A DNA stretch of 64,000 nt from Strigamia acuminata (GCA_949358305.1 OX442316.1:1984001-2048000), one strand, 5' to 3'. Positions 44,401-57,048 are shown, numbered from the stretch's first letter. Numbers and translations: made by a program. Notes: generated by a model not told the origin, from the sequence alone.

Positions 44401-47290
44401 TCATTATAGTTCACTTTTCAGGGTCAATGACCCACTAAGTTGCAAATAACCTGAATATGGATGTCTTTATTATTCAAATTTACCAATATGGATGTTTGGT
44501 TTAAGAAATGTTCATCAACTACTGAATCAAATTGTGTGAATGAAATTTGGTGGCTATAAATGTAACACCTAAATAGTGCAAACTAGAACATATCTATACT
44601 AACATTTCTTTCACCGATCTGGTTTCGAACACTTTTTGTTTGTTTGAATGGAAGTAACTATCACTACTTCCGCTTTCATGAGTTTCATGAGTTATTTGGG
44701 ACATACTTTCAAGTTTTTACTTTTTCAAATTGTTATTATCACCATTATTATTATTATTATTAATAAGGCGTGGTTTAGCCATTCTACGCGCTCGCTGTTG
44801 ACCTACAGTCTCAATTTCAGTTGACCAGTTCATCAAAAACATAAAATAAAATTTTTGTAAAAATTACACAAGCAAGTACATTTTTAGAGAAAAAAAACTA
44901 AAATTCTAAAAGTAATTACATTTCTTTAAAACATAAATGTCCATACCTGGAACGCCATAGCATTGACCAATGCTAAGAAGATGCGTAAAGGCAGTCGGGC
45001 TTTGTATGATCGATGGGCCCAAAGACGATGAGCTCCCGCTGTGATCCCCATGCCACTCAAAATGTACAGAACGTATGCTATAAACCAGAGACAGGACATC
45101 AACATCCGTAAATGCCATCGCCAATCGTCAAGCGCCGCCGAGCCAAAACACTGAGCGCCATTGCAACCTCCATTGAGCGCAAACGCAACGGACCAACAAA
45201 ATTGACTCCAAAAACTCACAATTGTTTTACTCTGGGCTGTTAAAAATGCTCTTGGAAATTGTTTCTACAACAAAGCCCTTGGCCATATTTCTGCAACAAT
45301 GCCCTGGGTTATATTTCTACAACAACGCCCTTGGCCATATTTCTACAACAAAGCTCTTGGAAATGTTTCTACAACAAAGCTCTAGGTAGTATGTCTACAA
45401 CAAAGCCTCTAGAAGTGCATCTACAACAAAGCTCTTTGCAATACAGCCGAAACTTCTTATAATGAATTGCGATATAACAAATTACTCGTTATAACGAATA
45501 GATAAAATTGGCCTATTTAGTAGGTTGGCGATAGAACATTATGTTAAAAAAAATTCATTACAACGAACTATCGTTATAACAAACCGATTTTTTCGGTCCC
45601 TTGCGATTCGTTATAAGGAGTTTCGACCGTATTTCTACAACAAAGTCCTAGGCAATGTTTTTGCAACAAGGCAATTAAAGAATTGATTATCTTATGAATA
45701 AACTGTGATTTTTTGATGACAATTTGCTGGCTACGGCAATTCTGTTTTAACACAGGGCGGAGTGGCGGAGGACGGATATTCGTATCCCGTGTCTGCCCGT
45801 GCACGAAGCGAAGCATGGGGACACCGGGACTCAAGGATTAAATGCGGGAATTTGGGGTATTGGAATTGGAGCTAAACGCAGTTTAATATCATCACGCTGG
45901 AGGTATTTTGTGGTAGGCTCAGCGCTCTTTTTTTTGTTCCTTCGCGCCGCTGCTAGTTTCGCCGCTGCCGCCGCTAGTGTCGCCGCTGCCGCCGCTGCCG
46001 CTGCAGTCGCCGCATCCGCAGCATCAATCTATGCCTGGAACAAAACACAAAAGACGAGCAAGGCAACCGGTCAAGAGGAAGTGGGGCAATGAGGAAGCAG
46101 GATTCTTCCGCGGGTCGGGAATAACTAACTTTTAATTTTTTTGTCTGGGATTTTTTTTTTTGTTGGGTTTTTTTTTGTGTTTTTGGGGTGGCTGGCCTTT
46201 TTAATTGTGAAAAGGAAATTTCATTAGTTTGCGACCCATTTTTGTGATTTAGTTGTTACTGGTCTTCAAAGATTTTTTTTTAAATTTTTAATTGATTTTT
46301 TTTTGGTTTCGGCAAATTTTTTTTTTTTTTGACCGATATATCAATCTAGGATGTTGGTGCAGTGTTTGTTAATGAATTCGCCTATAAGTGGGTTAATTCA
46401 ACATCACAAACTGCAAAACGAGTTTAAAGAATTGAAACCACAATCACTTTTGTGCGAAATCTCAACAAAAAAAATGGCCGAATTGTCCAATTTTATTCTA
46501 TTTAAAAAAGGAAAAAAGAATTTTCAATTTTTAACACCATGAAAAATTCTAAATAAGGGATGCTACAATTTTTTTCACTAAAAAATAAAAAATTGCTAAA
46601 TTTTCAAATTTTTTCTACAAAGAAACAAAAATTTTCTAAATTTTTCGAACTTTTCCATTTAAAAAAACGAAGAAATGGGAAAATTTTCAATTTTATGCAC
46701 CAAATAAAAAAAAAATCTTTTATTTTTCCATTTTTTTCTGTTTAAAAACCAAAATAGTCAAATTTTTCAATTTTTTCAACAAATAAACAAAATGGTGGCC
46801 AATTTTCCAATTATTCCCACCAAAAATTAAAATTTTTCCAATTTTCAAATTTTTTTCACTCAAAAACGAAAAATTGTCAAATTTTCCAATTTTTTCAACT
46901 AAAAAACAAAAAATCGCCAAATCTCCAATTCTTCACAAAAACAAACTATAAAAGGCCAAATTTTCCAATTTTTTCCATTAAAACAAAAAAAAAAAAACCT
47001 AACCCAAAAAAAAATTGAGGGGTCAAGGTCCTCGACGCGGTAACAAGAACGCGGTGTGCCTTCAATTCAAGGGCGAAGAGCCAAAACTCCGAAAAATCGA
47101 AAAATCAATACTCACTCCAGACGAGCGTCAAAATCTTGGCCTGGAAAAGGAAAAGGTACAATCCGTAAACCGCAGCCAGGTGCAGATAAGTGAAGAGCAC
47201 CACATTCCGCCACACAATGCGCATCGTCTTGGTCTCCGGCACCGTGCTCGGCCTGTCAGCAGTCGGGTCCCGCGCGATCAACGTAGACAT
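41450..47290 (-). CDS. SCD: Stearoyl-CoA (delta-9) fatty acid desaturase, five exons
   Basis: Exons on the minus strand: 47290-47116, 45077-44947, 43494-43289, 42871-42686, 41732-41450; phases agree and give 326 residues, the usual size. The enzyme is an ER di-iron desaturase that puts the delta-9 double bond into stearoyl- and palmitoyl-CoA using cytochrome b5. All three histidine boxes are intact: HRLWAH (exon 2), HRVHH (exon 3) and HNYHH (exon 5), as is NSAAH (exon 4). Four hydrophobic segments are present (for example VVLFTYLHLAAVYGLYLFLF and YLPLVLLMCFIIPAY). I chose the ATG at 47290 because TATATA (47357-47362) and an initiator-like TCAGTC precede it; in-frame upstream ATGs overlap the TATA box. 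All four introns carry repeats or MITEs. Confidence is high. Confidence 0.95.
41806..41880. repeat. Dispersed repeat fragment (GGTTGGACTGG family)
   Basis: GGGGTTGGACTGGGAACAAA with the following GGGAAATTTGAACAGGTCGG; same family as 5676 and 27170. In the last desaturase intron. Confidence 0.65.
42391..42648. mobile_element. 258-bp hAT-type MITE with 8-bp target duplication
   Basis: Inverted ends CAGGGGGTACAACA and TGTTGTACCCCCTG, flanked by the perfect 8-bp direct repeat ATAATTTT (42383-42390 and 42649-42656). The inside has repeated GGGATTCGG words. In desaturase intron 4. Confidence 0.92.
43623..43893. mobile_element. MITE of the TCCACTAATTCTCATTGG family
   Basis: Left TCCACTAATTCTCATTGGT and right ACCAATGAGAATTATTGGA are inverted repeats. 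Related single ends are found at 15860 and 50702. In desaturase intron 2. Confidence 0.72.
45255..45665. repeat. About 27-bp minisatellite (TTTCTACAACAAAGC...), split by a MITE
   Basis: About nine copies of a unit containing TTTCTACAACAAAGCTCTTG before and after the element at 45444-45629. In desaturase intron 1. Confidence 0.9.
45444..45629. mobile_element. 186-bp MITE with pogo/Tigger-like ends
   Basis: Left CAGCCGAAACTTCTTATAAT, right CCTTATAACG-type end inverted (GTTATAAGGAGTTTCGACCG). TA on each side; the host minisatellite unit (CCATATTTCTACAACAA) confirms that a single TA was the target. The end pattern of CAG followed by CGAAACTTCTTATAA resembles pogo-group mariner elements. Confidence 0.85.
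45940..46030. repeat. GCC/GCT trinucleotide repeat in desaturase intron 1
   Basis: A GC-rich run (GCCGCTGCCGCCGCTAGTGT and similar). The plus ORF with an alanine tract is a by-product of this repeat. Confidence 0.75.
46480..47010. repeat. Degenerate AT-rich tandem repeat (CAAATTTTCCAATTTTTTCA)
   Basis: About 13 loosely repeated units of 35-42 bp in desaturase intron 1, close to the exon 1 donor. Confidence 0.75.
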
Positions 47291-47335
47291 TTCCGCACTG
47301 GTGTGTGTTGTGTTTCGCGCGACGGCTTTGAGTGC

Positions 47336-47363
47336 GACTGAAGCGCGGAACTGCCCTATATAC
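47336..47363 (-). promoter_or_regulatory. Core promoter of the desaturase gene (TATA and initiator)
   Basis: Minus strand GTATATAG at 47363-47356, then TCAGTC at 47341-47336, about 23 bp apart. TCAGT is the arthropod initiator consensus. The ATG at 47290 follows after about 50 bp. Confidence 0.55.
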
Positions 47364-47399
47364 TTCATTTTCCGCCTTATCGTCATGACTCATTCAGTG

Positions 47400-50300
47400 G
47401 CACAACACAGATGGTGCCACCGTCTAATACGCTGCAGGCCACTAGCACGTGGACACGGCTGGATGAAACCTGACCGACTTCCAATTCCACCGATTTTTAT
47501 CTTTTTGCTCGAATTTCGATTTATTTCGCTCTTTTGTTTAATTTTTGCACAATATTTCCGTTTTTGGACCATTTTTGTTTTTATTTGCATGTTTTTTAAT
47601 TTCTGTTTAATTTTTTGGTTTTTTTGTTGGAGTTGGACGGGGTTTAGTGCGTGTGACGTTTTGAGCCAACCTTTGTCCTCTGCCAAGGACACTCAGAATG
47701 AAGACGAGCGGTGGTGTCACGTTTCTAGGTCGTTTTGGGCGGGCAAATGAAAATGTAAAATGGGGATAATGTAACTAACCAGTGGGACTACGAGGGGAAA
47801 GTCGATTTATTCATTTTATTCATTTTGGTTTATTTGTTTTGGAAGAAAAATCTGATTTTTTAATGAGAATTTACCTGTTGTTAAGGTCAATTTTTATTTT
47901 ATGATTGATAACTTAATTGTGTAATATTTAGAGATAAATTTGTTTACTTTTGATTTTGATTTATAATTCAATTTAATTTAGTAAGAGTGGATACAGTTAT
48001 CAGTAAATTAATTGTGGCAAAATAAGAAAAACGAGAATTAACGGTCAACGATAACTTTTGTCTTCGACAACTTTTGTCTTCGACAACTTTTGTCTTCGAC
48101 AACTTTTGTCTTCGACAAATAAAATAAGAAAATAAAAAATAATTATGTAAATTTATTTATTTATTTATTTATTTATTTATTTGTTTGTTTGTTTATTTAT
48201 CTATATATATTTTTTATTAAAGTTTGTTTGTATTTAATTCTTTTTTTAGAAATATTTTGGAGGGCCCCAGTGTCAAGATGGGCTTCCATGTTGTTCTCTA
48301 TGGTTGGGTATTTGCATTGTGATTTCAATATTTATACTTTGTTTTGTGGTTTTAAATGGGACAAATAACATTGAACTATTTTGCATAATGTTTTTTGTAT
48401 GTTTAAATTTGTGATGACTTTTTTTTTAATTTCTCTTGAATATATAATTAAATTTTTACTTTTTAATTCCTTATTTTACAATGTTGGTAAAAAGTGTGGT
48501 TAAAAAAAGTAAATATAACTTTAACCTAATTTACATCAAAGGTTCTTGGATTTTTTTTTTCAAACAAATTTGTTCTGAGTAATAACTTTTAAAGAAAGAT
48601 GTTGTAAACCTATTTAAATAATTCATAAATTATATCATTAAGCAATTGAATAAGAAAATATAAATAAAAAAATGTGTTGTAATAATCATCTTGACAAAAG
48701 GTTCAATTTATTACATCAGATTTTATTTGGAATTAAAGCTGCAGTTGCACCAATAATAAAGTTTTTTGAAGAACTTATTTGAATTCATTGTAATGTTATA
48801 TTTTTTATTATGCAACTGAATTGATTTTTTAAAAATATTTTTATCAAAAAATTAGGTAAAAAATATTATATATACGTATTTCGTATATTTTTTTTATATT
48901 ATAGTTTTAATAATCAAGTTAATGAATTTTTTTTTGTCGTGGACTGCAGTTGGTTGTAATTTTACACAACAAGTTTTGATATTCCAATTAAATAGAGAAA
49001 CTGAAAAAGTTATCAATGGTTTGGTTGAGTGGATTGCGTTTAAAGTTTGCAGCCGCTTATCACGTGATGGTATAACTTCCATCACGCCATCATCACGCCA
49101 CCGGTGTGCACGCGGTGAATAAGCACTGAAAGAGGGTTTTGTCTTATTTTTGGTTTTTTATTTTTATTTTTTTTTCAAAAGAATGAAATGAATGAAAATT
49201 GAAGGCTGAATATCTTTTTCAAATTTTTATCAAATTTTTTTCTCAAATTTTTATCTCAAATTTTTTTTTTAAAATTTTTTCTCAATTCTCTCAAATTTTA
49301 CTCAAATTTTTCTCAAATTTTCTCAAATTTTCTCAAATTTTTCTCAAAAATTTTTCTCAAATTTTTCTCAAATTTTTCTCAAATTTTTCTCAATTTTTTA
49401 TCAAATTATCTCAAATTATCTCAAATTTTTCTTAAATTTTTCTCAAATTTTTCTTAAATTTTTCTCAAATTTTTACTCAAATTCTTCTCAAATTTTTCTC
49501 AAATTTTTCTCAAAAATTTTTATCAAATTATCTCAAATTTTTCTCAAAAATTTTTATCAAATTATCTCAAATTTTTCTCAAAGTTTTCTCAAATATTTTT
49601 CATATTTTTCTCACTTTTTACTCAAATTTTTCTCATTTTTTTTTCAAATTCTTTTCTCAAATTTTTCTTAAAATTGTTTATCAAAATTTTCTCATTAGGA
49701 CACATTTTCACAAAGACTCCATGTTTAGTCCACAAGAACTAAATAACCACATCATTTTTTATTCAATCCTTTCATTTCCTTTTTCTTTAAAAAAGCCTTC
49801 ATTTTCATCGTAGTTCATTGACTGAACTGCAAAAATTTCTTTAAATTTTCTACAACTTTAATAAAAAGTAAATAAAAACTATTCAAATCCAAGGTTTATG
49901 TTTGACGACCAAAAAAAAAAAAAAAAACAATTCTTCTCAGATATTATTCCAGAATTGATTTCCTGGTGACTCCTTCTACACATGTCCCATTTCCTAATGT
50001 CAATCCTTTAAATTAGGAATCATAAAGACAGCAGGACAGTCACCTGTGGCATACTTTGCATATTTTATTCAAATATTCCTCTTTTTATAAATATTCAAAA
50101 GCGAAAGCTACCAAAATATTTAATTATCAATCAATTCTGATAAATTGATAGATTTTAGGAGCATTCCATCAAAATATGTCATTTCCAGGTGAGTTCTAAG
50201 TCCCTGGAGTTATTTAGACTAATAACTCATCACATGTGATGAAATGTGTTGCTGGGAAAAAACGTATTTGCTTTCAGTTTTCCTTGTTGACTTCCATTTT

Positions 50301-51980
50301 AAGCTTATCTATATTCAAGTAGATGGTCCATTGCATTCTGCTGGACACTAGGAATGTCAGAAATGGCTTCTTCAAAGATCAAATTATAAAATTAACTTAG
50401 TAACTTATAAGCGGATGTTTTCGCCATACTTCGTGCTAGAATCAGCAAGCAATAGCAAGCAGCCAATCACAATTTATTCCATTTTATTTGATGCTGAACA
50501 AGGAAATCTCTTAAGGAATTCTGTAATCTCTTCTTTTATTTTGTTCATGCGATGTGAATTCATCATCAGATTTGTCGAAAGCTGATGGTTGCTTCCGGAG
50601 TGCTGCCACTACTTTATTTCCTTACTTTATTTTTCTCCCACAATGCCCCTGGTTTTTCAGTCACAATTTATTTTTACTGTTAGTGTGATAAATGATTGTG
50701 TTCAGCCAGAGAATCCACTAATTCTCATTGGTCAGCGGGCAAATTAATCACAAAACACAATAACTTCTTTGCTTTATTGAAAGAGGGCAATGATCACGAT
50801 ACTACGTTAGAGCGCTCCAACTAACAATTACTTTGTTGTTAGACAGTCATGTTTATTTACATGTGTTGCGATTGACCGATCATTTTCTTTGTATCAACAC
50901 ACAGGCAAAGTAGCCAGTTCATGCTACTGCGCATGTGCAATTGTTTTGAGCCACCTGTTGGCGACATTTACAAGACTTAATACTAAATACTTTTTTGGGG
51001 AAACTGTGCCAAGTTTTAGGGAAGTAATTTAAGCATCTCAGAACACTACAACCTCCCATTTTATCACCGAGACAATGTCGCCAATGTTGATAAGCATAGT
51101 TTAAGTATTAGCAGTTTCACTCACTACAGCTAGAGGGCGCTTGGATATTGTAGAAATCGTTTATTAGTAAAATCCAGTGAATTGAAGACATCAAGTGACA
51201 ATGCCTCCTGTGCTATTACAGAATAAGACCAAACAATGTTAATCTTTTGCTCCTGACGATTTGCTGTACTGCACAAAAACTACAAAAGAGAATAAAATGT
51301 AATTAGAACTTTATTGATTTTTTTCTTCTTTTTTGACTCTTATTTTCTATTTAAATTGATCTTTATCTGTGAGATTTTATTGCCAATCTTAATTGGTAAC
51401 AAGATTAAACCACTGAATGCACTTGACCTTCAATTCTACTTTATCTATCTGAATTATCATGCCACATTATTTTTTTTTTAATATGAATTATTCCTTATTG
51501 CCATCCAGATATGCATTCTAGCATAACATTTTATGGGAAAACACACATTTTAAATTTCAAATTTTTATACGGAACCACAACTTCAAAATTTTCTCACCAG
51601 ATGGACCCACAATACACGACACAAATTTTCATTAATACCAAAAAATGACTACATTTGATATTTGACTTTTTAATTTTTTTATATTCTGCTTCAACGACCG
51701 AGATTTTTCCAAAATGAAATTCCGAAAAATCCATCCAACTTGTAATTATTTATTTTTGTCTCTTTTTCCTTCAACACCTTCAGCTCCACTTTTGCAAATC
51801 TTCACCTTGACTGGGCACTCACCTGAAACGCCTTGCCTAGGGCACAAATGATACAATGACGCGCAAAGGAATTTTTCCTTCCCCCCTCCATTTGCCATGA
51901 TTGCTGTTTGTGTATCTGAGAGATGGAGTGTATCTAACAGGATATAAAGACATGTAACACAAATCCCTAAGCTACAGCAT
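47400..51980. other. Long intergenic region between desaturase and receptor kinase
   Basis: No gene recognised. Contents: AT-rich low-complexity sequence; a 16-bp repeat of CGACAACTTTTGTCTT (four copies, 48060-48120); ATTT runs at 48150; a large TTTTTCTCAAA minisatellite (49200-49690); a dispersed repeat at 50700-50830. A GC-richer spot at 49030-49125 includes TTATCACGTGATGG. Confidence 0.5.
49200..49690. repeat. Minisatellite, TTTTTCTCAAA units
   Basis: About 45 short units of 10-12 bp (TTTTTCTCAAA with TTATCTCAAA variants). ORFs over it are repeat translations. Confidence 0.9.
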
Positions 51981-51981
51981 C

Positions 51982-54684
51982 ATGTGGTGGTTATTGCTTA
52001 TCTTCTTATCACCAAACAGGTGCAACTCAGGTAAGAATTGAAGGAATTCAACCCAAAAGAGAAGAGTTTAACTGTTAATCCAGGTGTGCTAATTGCAGGG
52101 CCTTCGAACACACCACCTGTTATTGTTCTGGAGAGGAATTGGAAGATCCCTGAAAACGAGGCTGTTGGTAAATGAATTGGTTGATGCTAATTGCATGGTG
52201 TTTTATGCATTTTGTGGCTTTGTTTAGGGTCTAGGATTGAGAGAGTTCGTGGTAGAGATGCTGAGCATGATCCTTTGGTGTTCTCGCTGCAACCTGGCGT
52301 GTTTTTGGATGGATCTAGGTATTTTAGGATAGATCCTAATACGGGAGATGTTTATCTGAATCAATCACTGCAAGGACAGGTAATTTTAAATGAAATGCAT
52401 TATAAATAGTGTTTTGAAATTTACAAAAATTAATACAAATTTACAAAAATCAATGTAAATTTACCAAAATCATTATAAATTCACAAAAATCAATATAAAT
52501 TCACAAAAATCAATATAATTTCACAAAAATCAATATAATTCACAAAAATCAATATAATTTCACAAAAATCAATATAATTTCACAAAATCCCAAACATAAA
52601 TTAACAAAAATATCCAAACAGAAATTAACAAAAAAACCAAATAGAAATTCACAAAAATCAAAAGGTAATCCTGCAAATTGACAATAAAATTGTAAATTTG
52701 TATTTCTAAATTCCAATATAGTTTGCTTGATATTCCATTTTCCTTAGGCGGGAGCTCAATTTTATCTCTATGTAACTGCAAGTGATGGTGATTTCGAAGT
52801 AAGTATTTTTTTTAAATTTATTTATTTCTCTATAAATTAATGTATGATTATTTTTATTAAGTCTAAAATGGAAGTGTTTGTAGAAGTGCACAGTGCAGGT
52901 GGTCAGCATTCTCTCCCAACGCCCCACAAAACAAGTCCCCAACCAGCAGCAACAGAAAAGAAACATTTCCTTCCACCTTCGCTAGTGCCATCACGAACCA
53001 ACGACATATCGCCGGGCATATTCCATCCGCCCGCCATGCCGCCTCCCCAGTACATTATCCCATCAGTTGTCATGCAATCCAAAGAAGAGCCTCCATCTAG
53101 CCCTCCATCATATTCAAACAACAACGAATTAGGTCCTGGACTAACCGCCACTATTATTTCTGTTCTGGCTATCATTGGACTGGCGCCGCTTGTCACTTTG
53201 GGCATCTGGCTTTTGCGTAAAAAGTGTTTGATGCAGAATCCTGCTAAAACCAATCTTGGTGTAAGTGTCTGCCGGTTTTTAGTGGTTTACTCGAGAATTC
53301 ACTTCTTTAAGTGATTTAAGAAGAAGTGAATTTGTTTTTTGAAGATTGAATGCACCTAATGGATTCCTCATTTTAGGATAATAAAAAAATCATCAATATG
53401 ACTGAATCGACAAGCACGGCAACTACGCAGTTCGATGAGCCGTTGACATTCCGAAATGCCGAAAGGCCGAATGAACTGTTTTCTCATAGAAGCAAAGGCG
53501 AGTTCCCAAGACAACAGCTGAAACTCATAGGAATATTAGGAGAAGGTTGTTTTGGCCAAGTTTGGAAGGGACAAGCATGGGATATTGCAGGTTCTGATGG
53601 GGTCACAACTGTAGCTGTAAAGACCCTCAAAGGTAATTTGAAATTTCTCAACTAGAAAGGATGTGGATCTGAGATTATGAACTGTAGATAATGCAGGAGA
53701 AAGAGAAACAAAGGATTTGCTCAGTGAACTGGAAATAATGAAGAGTCTGGAACCGCATACAAATGTTGTCCATTTCTTAGGCTCGTGTACAGAAAAAGGT
53801 ACCATAATTGGCTATATGAATTATGGTTGTGCAAAATATGATAATTTTTATTTGGATTCTAGATCCAATTTATGTTATTATGGAATATGTTCCAATGGGA
53901 AAACTTCAGACATTTTTACGCAACAGCCGCGCAGAGCACTATTACAAGAACCTTCACGGAAGCAGCAAATCACTCACTTCGCAAGACCTCACTTCATTTG
54001 CATTTCAAGTTGCTCGTGCCATGGAATTTTTATCATCTAAGGGAGTTAGTCAACTGTTACTTATACACTATAGACTTTAATTGATTACTAAACAGTTTAT
54101 CTTTTATGTATAGATCATTCATCGAGATTTAGCAGCACGCAATATCCTTGTGGGCGAAAACAAAATGTGTAAAGTTGCAGACTTTGGATTTGCAAGAGAC
54201 ATACTAGCAAACCACATATACGAAAGAAAGTCGGACGGTCGATTACCAATCCGGTGGATGGCATTTGAGTCCTTATTTGACAATATATTTTCAGTTAAAA
54301 CTGATGTATGGTCTTTTGGGGTTCTCATGTGGGAAATTGTAACTTTAGGTATGTGTAAATTTATGTACATGTTTGAAATATTACTCAATATAATGAATGT
54401 CTTTTACTTTAGGTTCTACTCCGTACCCTGGAATGGCGGCTGTTGAAGTAATGCAACATGTCCGACAAGGCCACCGGTTAGAAAAGCCAGACCATTGTAA
54501 GCGAGAAATGTACAACATTATGTATTACTGTTGGGACAAAGACCCTGATATAAGACCAACATTTTCTGAATTGACCACTTCGCTGGAACAATTAATGGTC
54601 AGCGAGACTGATTATATTGAACTTGAACGCTTTCCAGACCATCTGTACTACAATATGGTCAGCTTGTCAAGTGAAAAATTGTAA
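51982..54684 (+). CDS. Cad96Ca: Cad96Ca/Stitcher-like receptor tyrosine kinase with one cadherin domain
   Basis: Ten exons: 51982-52030, 52099-52167, 52228-52379, 52748-52798, 52862-53260, 53377-53632, 53688-53798, 53863-54044, 54114-54348, 54413-54684; phases agree, 591 residues. In order: signal peptide ([16 protein letters not shown]); one cadherin repeat ([44 protein letters not shown]); a Pro/Ser-rich stalk; a transmembrane helix ([20 protein letters not shown]); and a kinase with [28 protein letters not shown] and [10 protein letters not shown], so probably active. In insects Cad96Ca (Stitcher) is a RET-like kinase for epidermal wound healing. A single activation-loop Tyr (HIYERK) is seen. 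TATAAA lies at about 51944, 38 bp upstream of the start codon. Confidence 0.93.
52420..52690. repeat. Degenerate repeat of AATATAAATTCACAAAAATC units
   Basis: About 11 units of 20-24 bp inside intron 3 of the receptor kinase gene. Confidence 0.85.
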
Positions 54685-55200
54685 TAAATTTTGTGTTATA
54701 CTTTTGTACTTTTCATTGTGGTATATTTTTAATTTTAATAGATTTTATTTTATTAAATGTAAAATAAAGTGGTTCTGTGGTGAGTGGAAGTATCTACTAT
54801 GTAGAATTTTGTATTGCAATCAAAAGAAATCTGGATAGAAATAAGTGCAGATATCTTAAAATGTTCAAAGTACTTGTAATTTGATTTCTTGGTGTTTTGA
54901 TGTTGTTTTTATACATTTGATGTGATACAATAAACATTTTTTAACATGTAATTAAATAATCAAATAACTTCTTTTATTGTCTTTAATTGCATTATTGTGC
55001 CTACAAATTTTATTTCAGGCGTAAATTGATTTTCTTCGTCGAGAATTAATATTTTGGCCTAAAAATTAAATTTCATCTATCAAAAATTAATTTCTTGTGT
55101 AAAATAATTATATTTGCATTTACTTATCGGACTTAAAAACTGTTTGCCAACTTAATTATGACACACTACAGTCCCATGGTCGAGAATTAATTTGAAACCT
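54685..55200 (+). other. 3' untranslated region of the kinase gene and intergenic DNA
   Basis: AATAAA signals at about 54683, 54764 and 54930. AT-rich, with nothing else recognised. Confidence 0.5.
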
Positions 55201-55385
55201 TATCCCCCCCCCCATTACGTAAATGTTTCAGAGTTTGCTCATTTATGCATTGTCAAGGAAAATACTTTCTGACGATTTTCTTTCGCATCTGACTTGAATG
55301 TGTTGCAGTGTCTAAAGATTTTAGCATTGTCATTTTGTCCATCTATTACTTCCATTTCGATCATCAAATTGCTGTGAGTCACTAG
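55200..55385 (+). pseudogene. Decayed partial copy of the LRR gene 3' end
   Basis: AATACTTTCTGACGATTTTC, then TGCAGTGTCTAAAGATT and CCATTTCGATCATCAAATTG match 56865-56980 of the downstream LRR gene in order, with several indels and stops. This is a leftover of a tandem duplication. Confidence 0.85.
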
Positions 55386-55789
55386 CACACGTTCTTTTTG
55401 GAATTTTTTTTGCAGTTAACCGTGTACAATTGCCAGCTTGTGTCTCAGTTTTGATTAGTCGGCACTGCAAATAGAATTCTGTTTTTATATAAAAAGATTG
55501 ATATTTATTGATGTAAACACATTTTGAATTTTGTGTTCAAACTACGAAATAAACACAACTAAGCATATTATTATCCCCTTTCTTTCTTTACTCTACCGTA
55601 TTTTTAAAAAGGTCATTTTAAGCCTCTTTAAGCTGCGCATCCAAGTATTTGCTCTTAATATACTTGTCAAAAATATTCCAGGTCGAAAATAATCCTCCCT
55701 TCACATGATGGATGGACTTATGTCTGCTTACAGTTTTTTTTGGCTTCAATTGTTAAATAATTCTTTATGGTAATAGTTTTATTAATCCC

Positions 55790-57048
55790 GATTGAGTCTG
55801 GAAGAATTGTGCTTAGATGTGATAGTCACTCGAATTAAAGAGATGCAAGATCAACTGGCTGGTCAACCTCAAATATTTATTCGCAACGATATTTGAAAGA
55901 ATGTGTCTGCCATTTTCCTATCTATTTTTAGACCGCGACGATCTAAAAGAACTTTGTCCTTCAAACGTTTTCGTTAATTCCGGCACCGTATCACTACACC
56001 ATTTCGATTTGTTTGATCAGCCCCCAACTAATCTTTGCGATAAAATTAGTCTGCTTTGTAAAAACCTTGTGCAATTAAACATGGAAGATTTTAGCACGCG
56101 TCCAATCATGTCAATTGCGACTACAGTCAAACTTTTCCAAAGTTTACCAAAACTTCAGCGTTTATTCTTTGGGTTTTCGCAACTTCATTGTACGGATGAA
56201 GAGAGAAGAGAGAAGAGAGAAGAATTGCCCGCTGATGACACATCTCAAATTTTTTCCTGGCATTTTACTGACGTCGGGCTCCGTTCACTAAGCCGTTGTG
56301 TCAAACTGGAGTTTTTGAATCTTGTAGAAACTAGTGCCACAGATCAAGGGTATTTGTTCCTTCTCGACCACCTGCCCATTTTAAAAGTGTTTAAACATAC
56401 TCGGTGGACAATATTATTTAAGAAGTTAGCAGGGCGGTCGAATATGTCGAAAATACCGCGCACTTATTCCATCGAACATGTCGTAAATTGTGATAGCTCA
56501 GAGCTTCCCTTGTTGAGGACCATTTTTCCCAATTTAAGAAGCTTAGATGTAGGATTGTTCGGTTACGAAACTCATCTGGATTTTAATAGTTTCATGTGGC
56601 CGCAACGATTGACGAATCTCCATCTGTCTGGATTTAGACAGGTCAATATTAGACTTATAGATCGCAATAGCCAATGTTAAAGAAATTAACATTAAGTAGA
56701 TGTTCAATTTCGAATGCAAGTGATGATATTACGAATGCTCAATTGAGAGGCCTTCGTCAACTACATTTAGAATGTGACGAATTACAAATGACTGAACAAC
56801 AAATGAAAACATTATTGGTACAATGCAAAAGTTTAGAAAATTTGTGCATTGGGGGAAGGCAAATACTTTCTGACGATTTTCTTTCGCAACTAGTTGAATC
56901 AAATGCGCTGCAATGTCTAAAGATTCTAGCATTTGCATTTTGCCACTCTATTACATCCATTTCGATCATCAAATTGGGGCTCGATGTGGCCGTAGAAATG
57001 AGGAAAAAGGGGTTCGCGACGTTAAAGGAGGGATATAAGAGGTGGTAG
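55790..57048 (+). pseudogene. Leucine-rich-repeat protein with one frame break
   Basis: A short upstream piece (LSLEELCLDVIVTRIKEMQD, about 55794-55893) looks like an earlier exon; the main exon runs from a TTTTTAG acceptor near 55931. The frame stops with TAA at 56678-56680 and continues in the next frame from 56674 (LKKLTLSRCSI onward) to 57046-57048, with the LRR pattern running straight across, so a single base is lost near 56672. The repeats (LVQLNMEDF, LPKLQRLFF, VKLEFLNLVE, FPNLRSLDVGLF, RLTNLHLSGF, LRQLHLECD, LKILAFAFCHSI) are of the Cys-containing type used by F-box proteins, but no F-box is seen. It could be intact if the missing base is a sequence error. Confidence 0.75.

Noticed and set aside
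45799-46092. 97-residue ORF with an alanine-rich stretch
   Set aside because: Lies in a desaturase intron and the Ala run comes from a GCC/GCT repeat; no splice or family support.
53342-53370. GATTGAATGCACCTAATGG taken as a full AGGTGCATTC MITE
   Set aside because: Only one short end is present and there is no partner; at most a fragment next to the exon 6 acceptor of the kinase gene.
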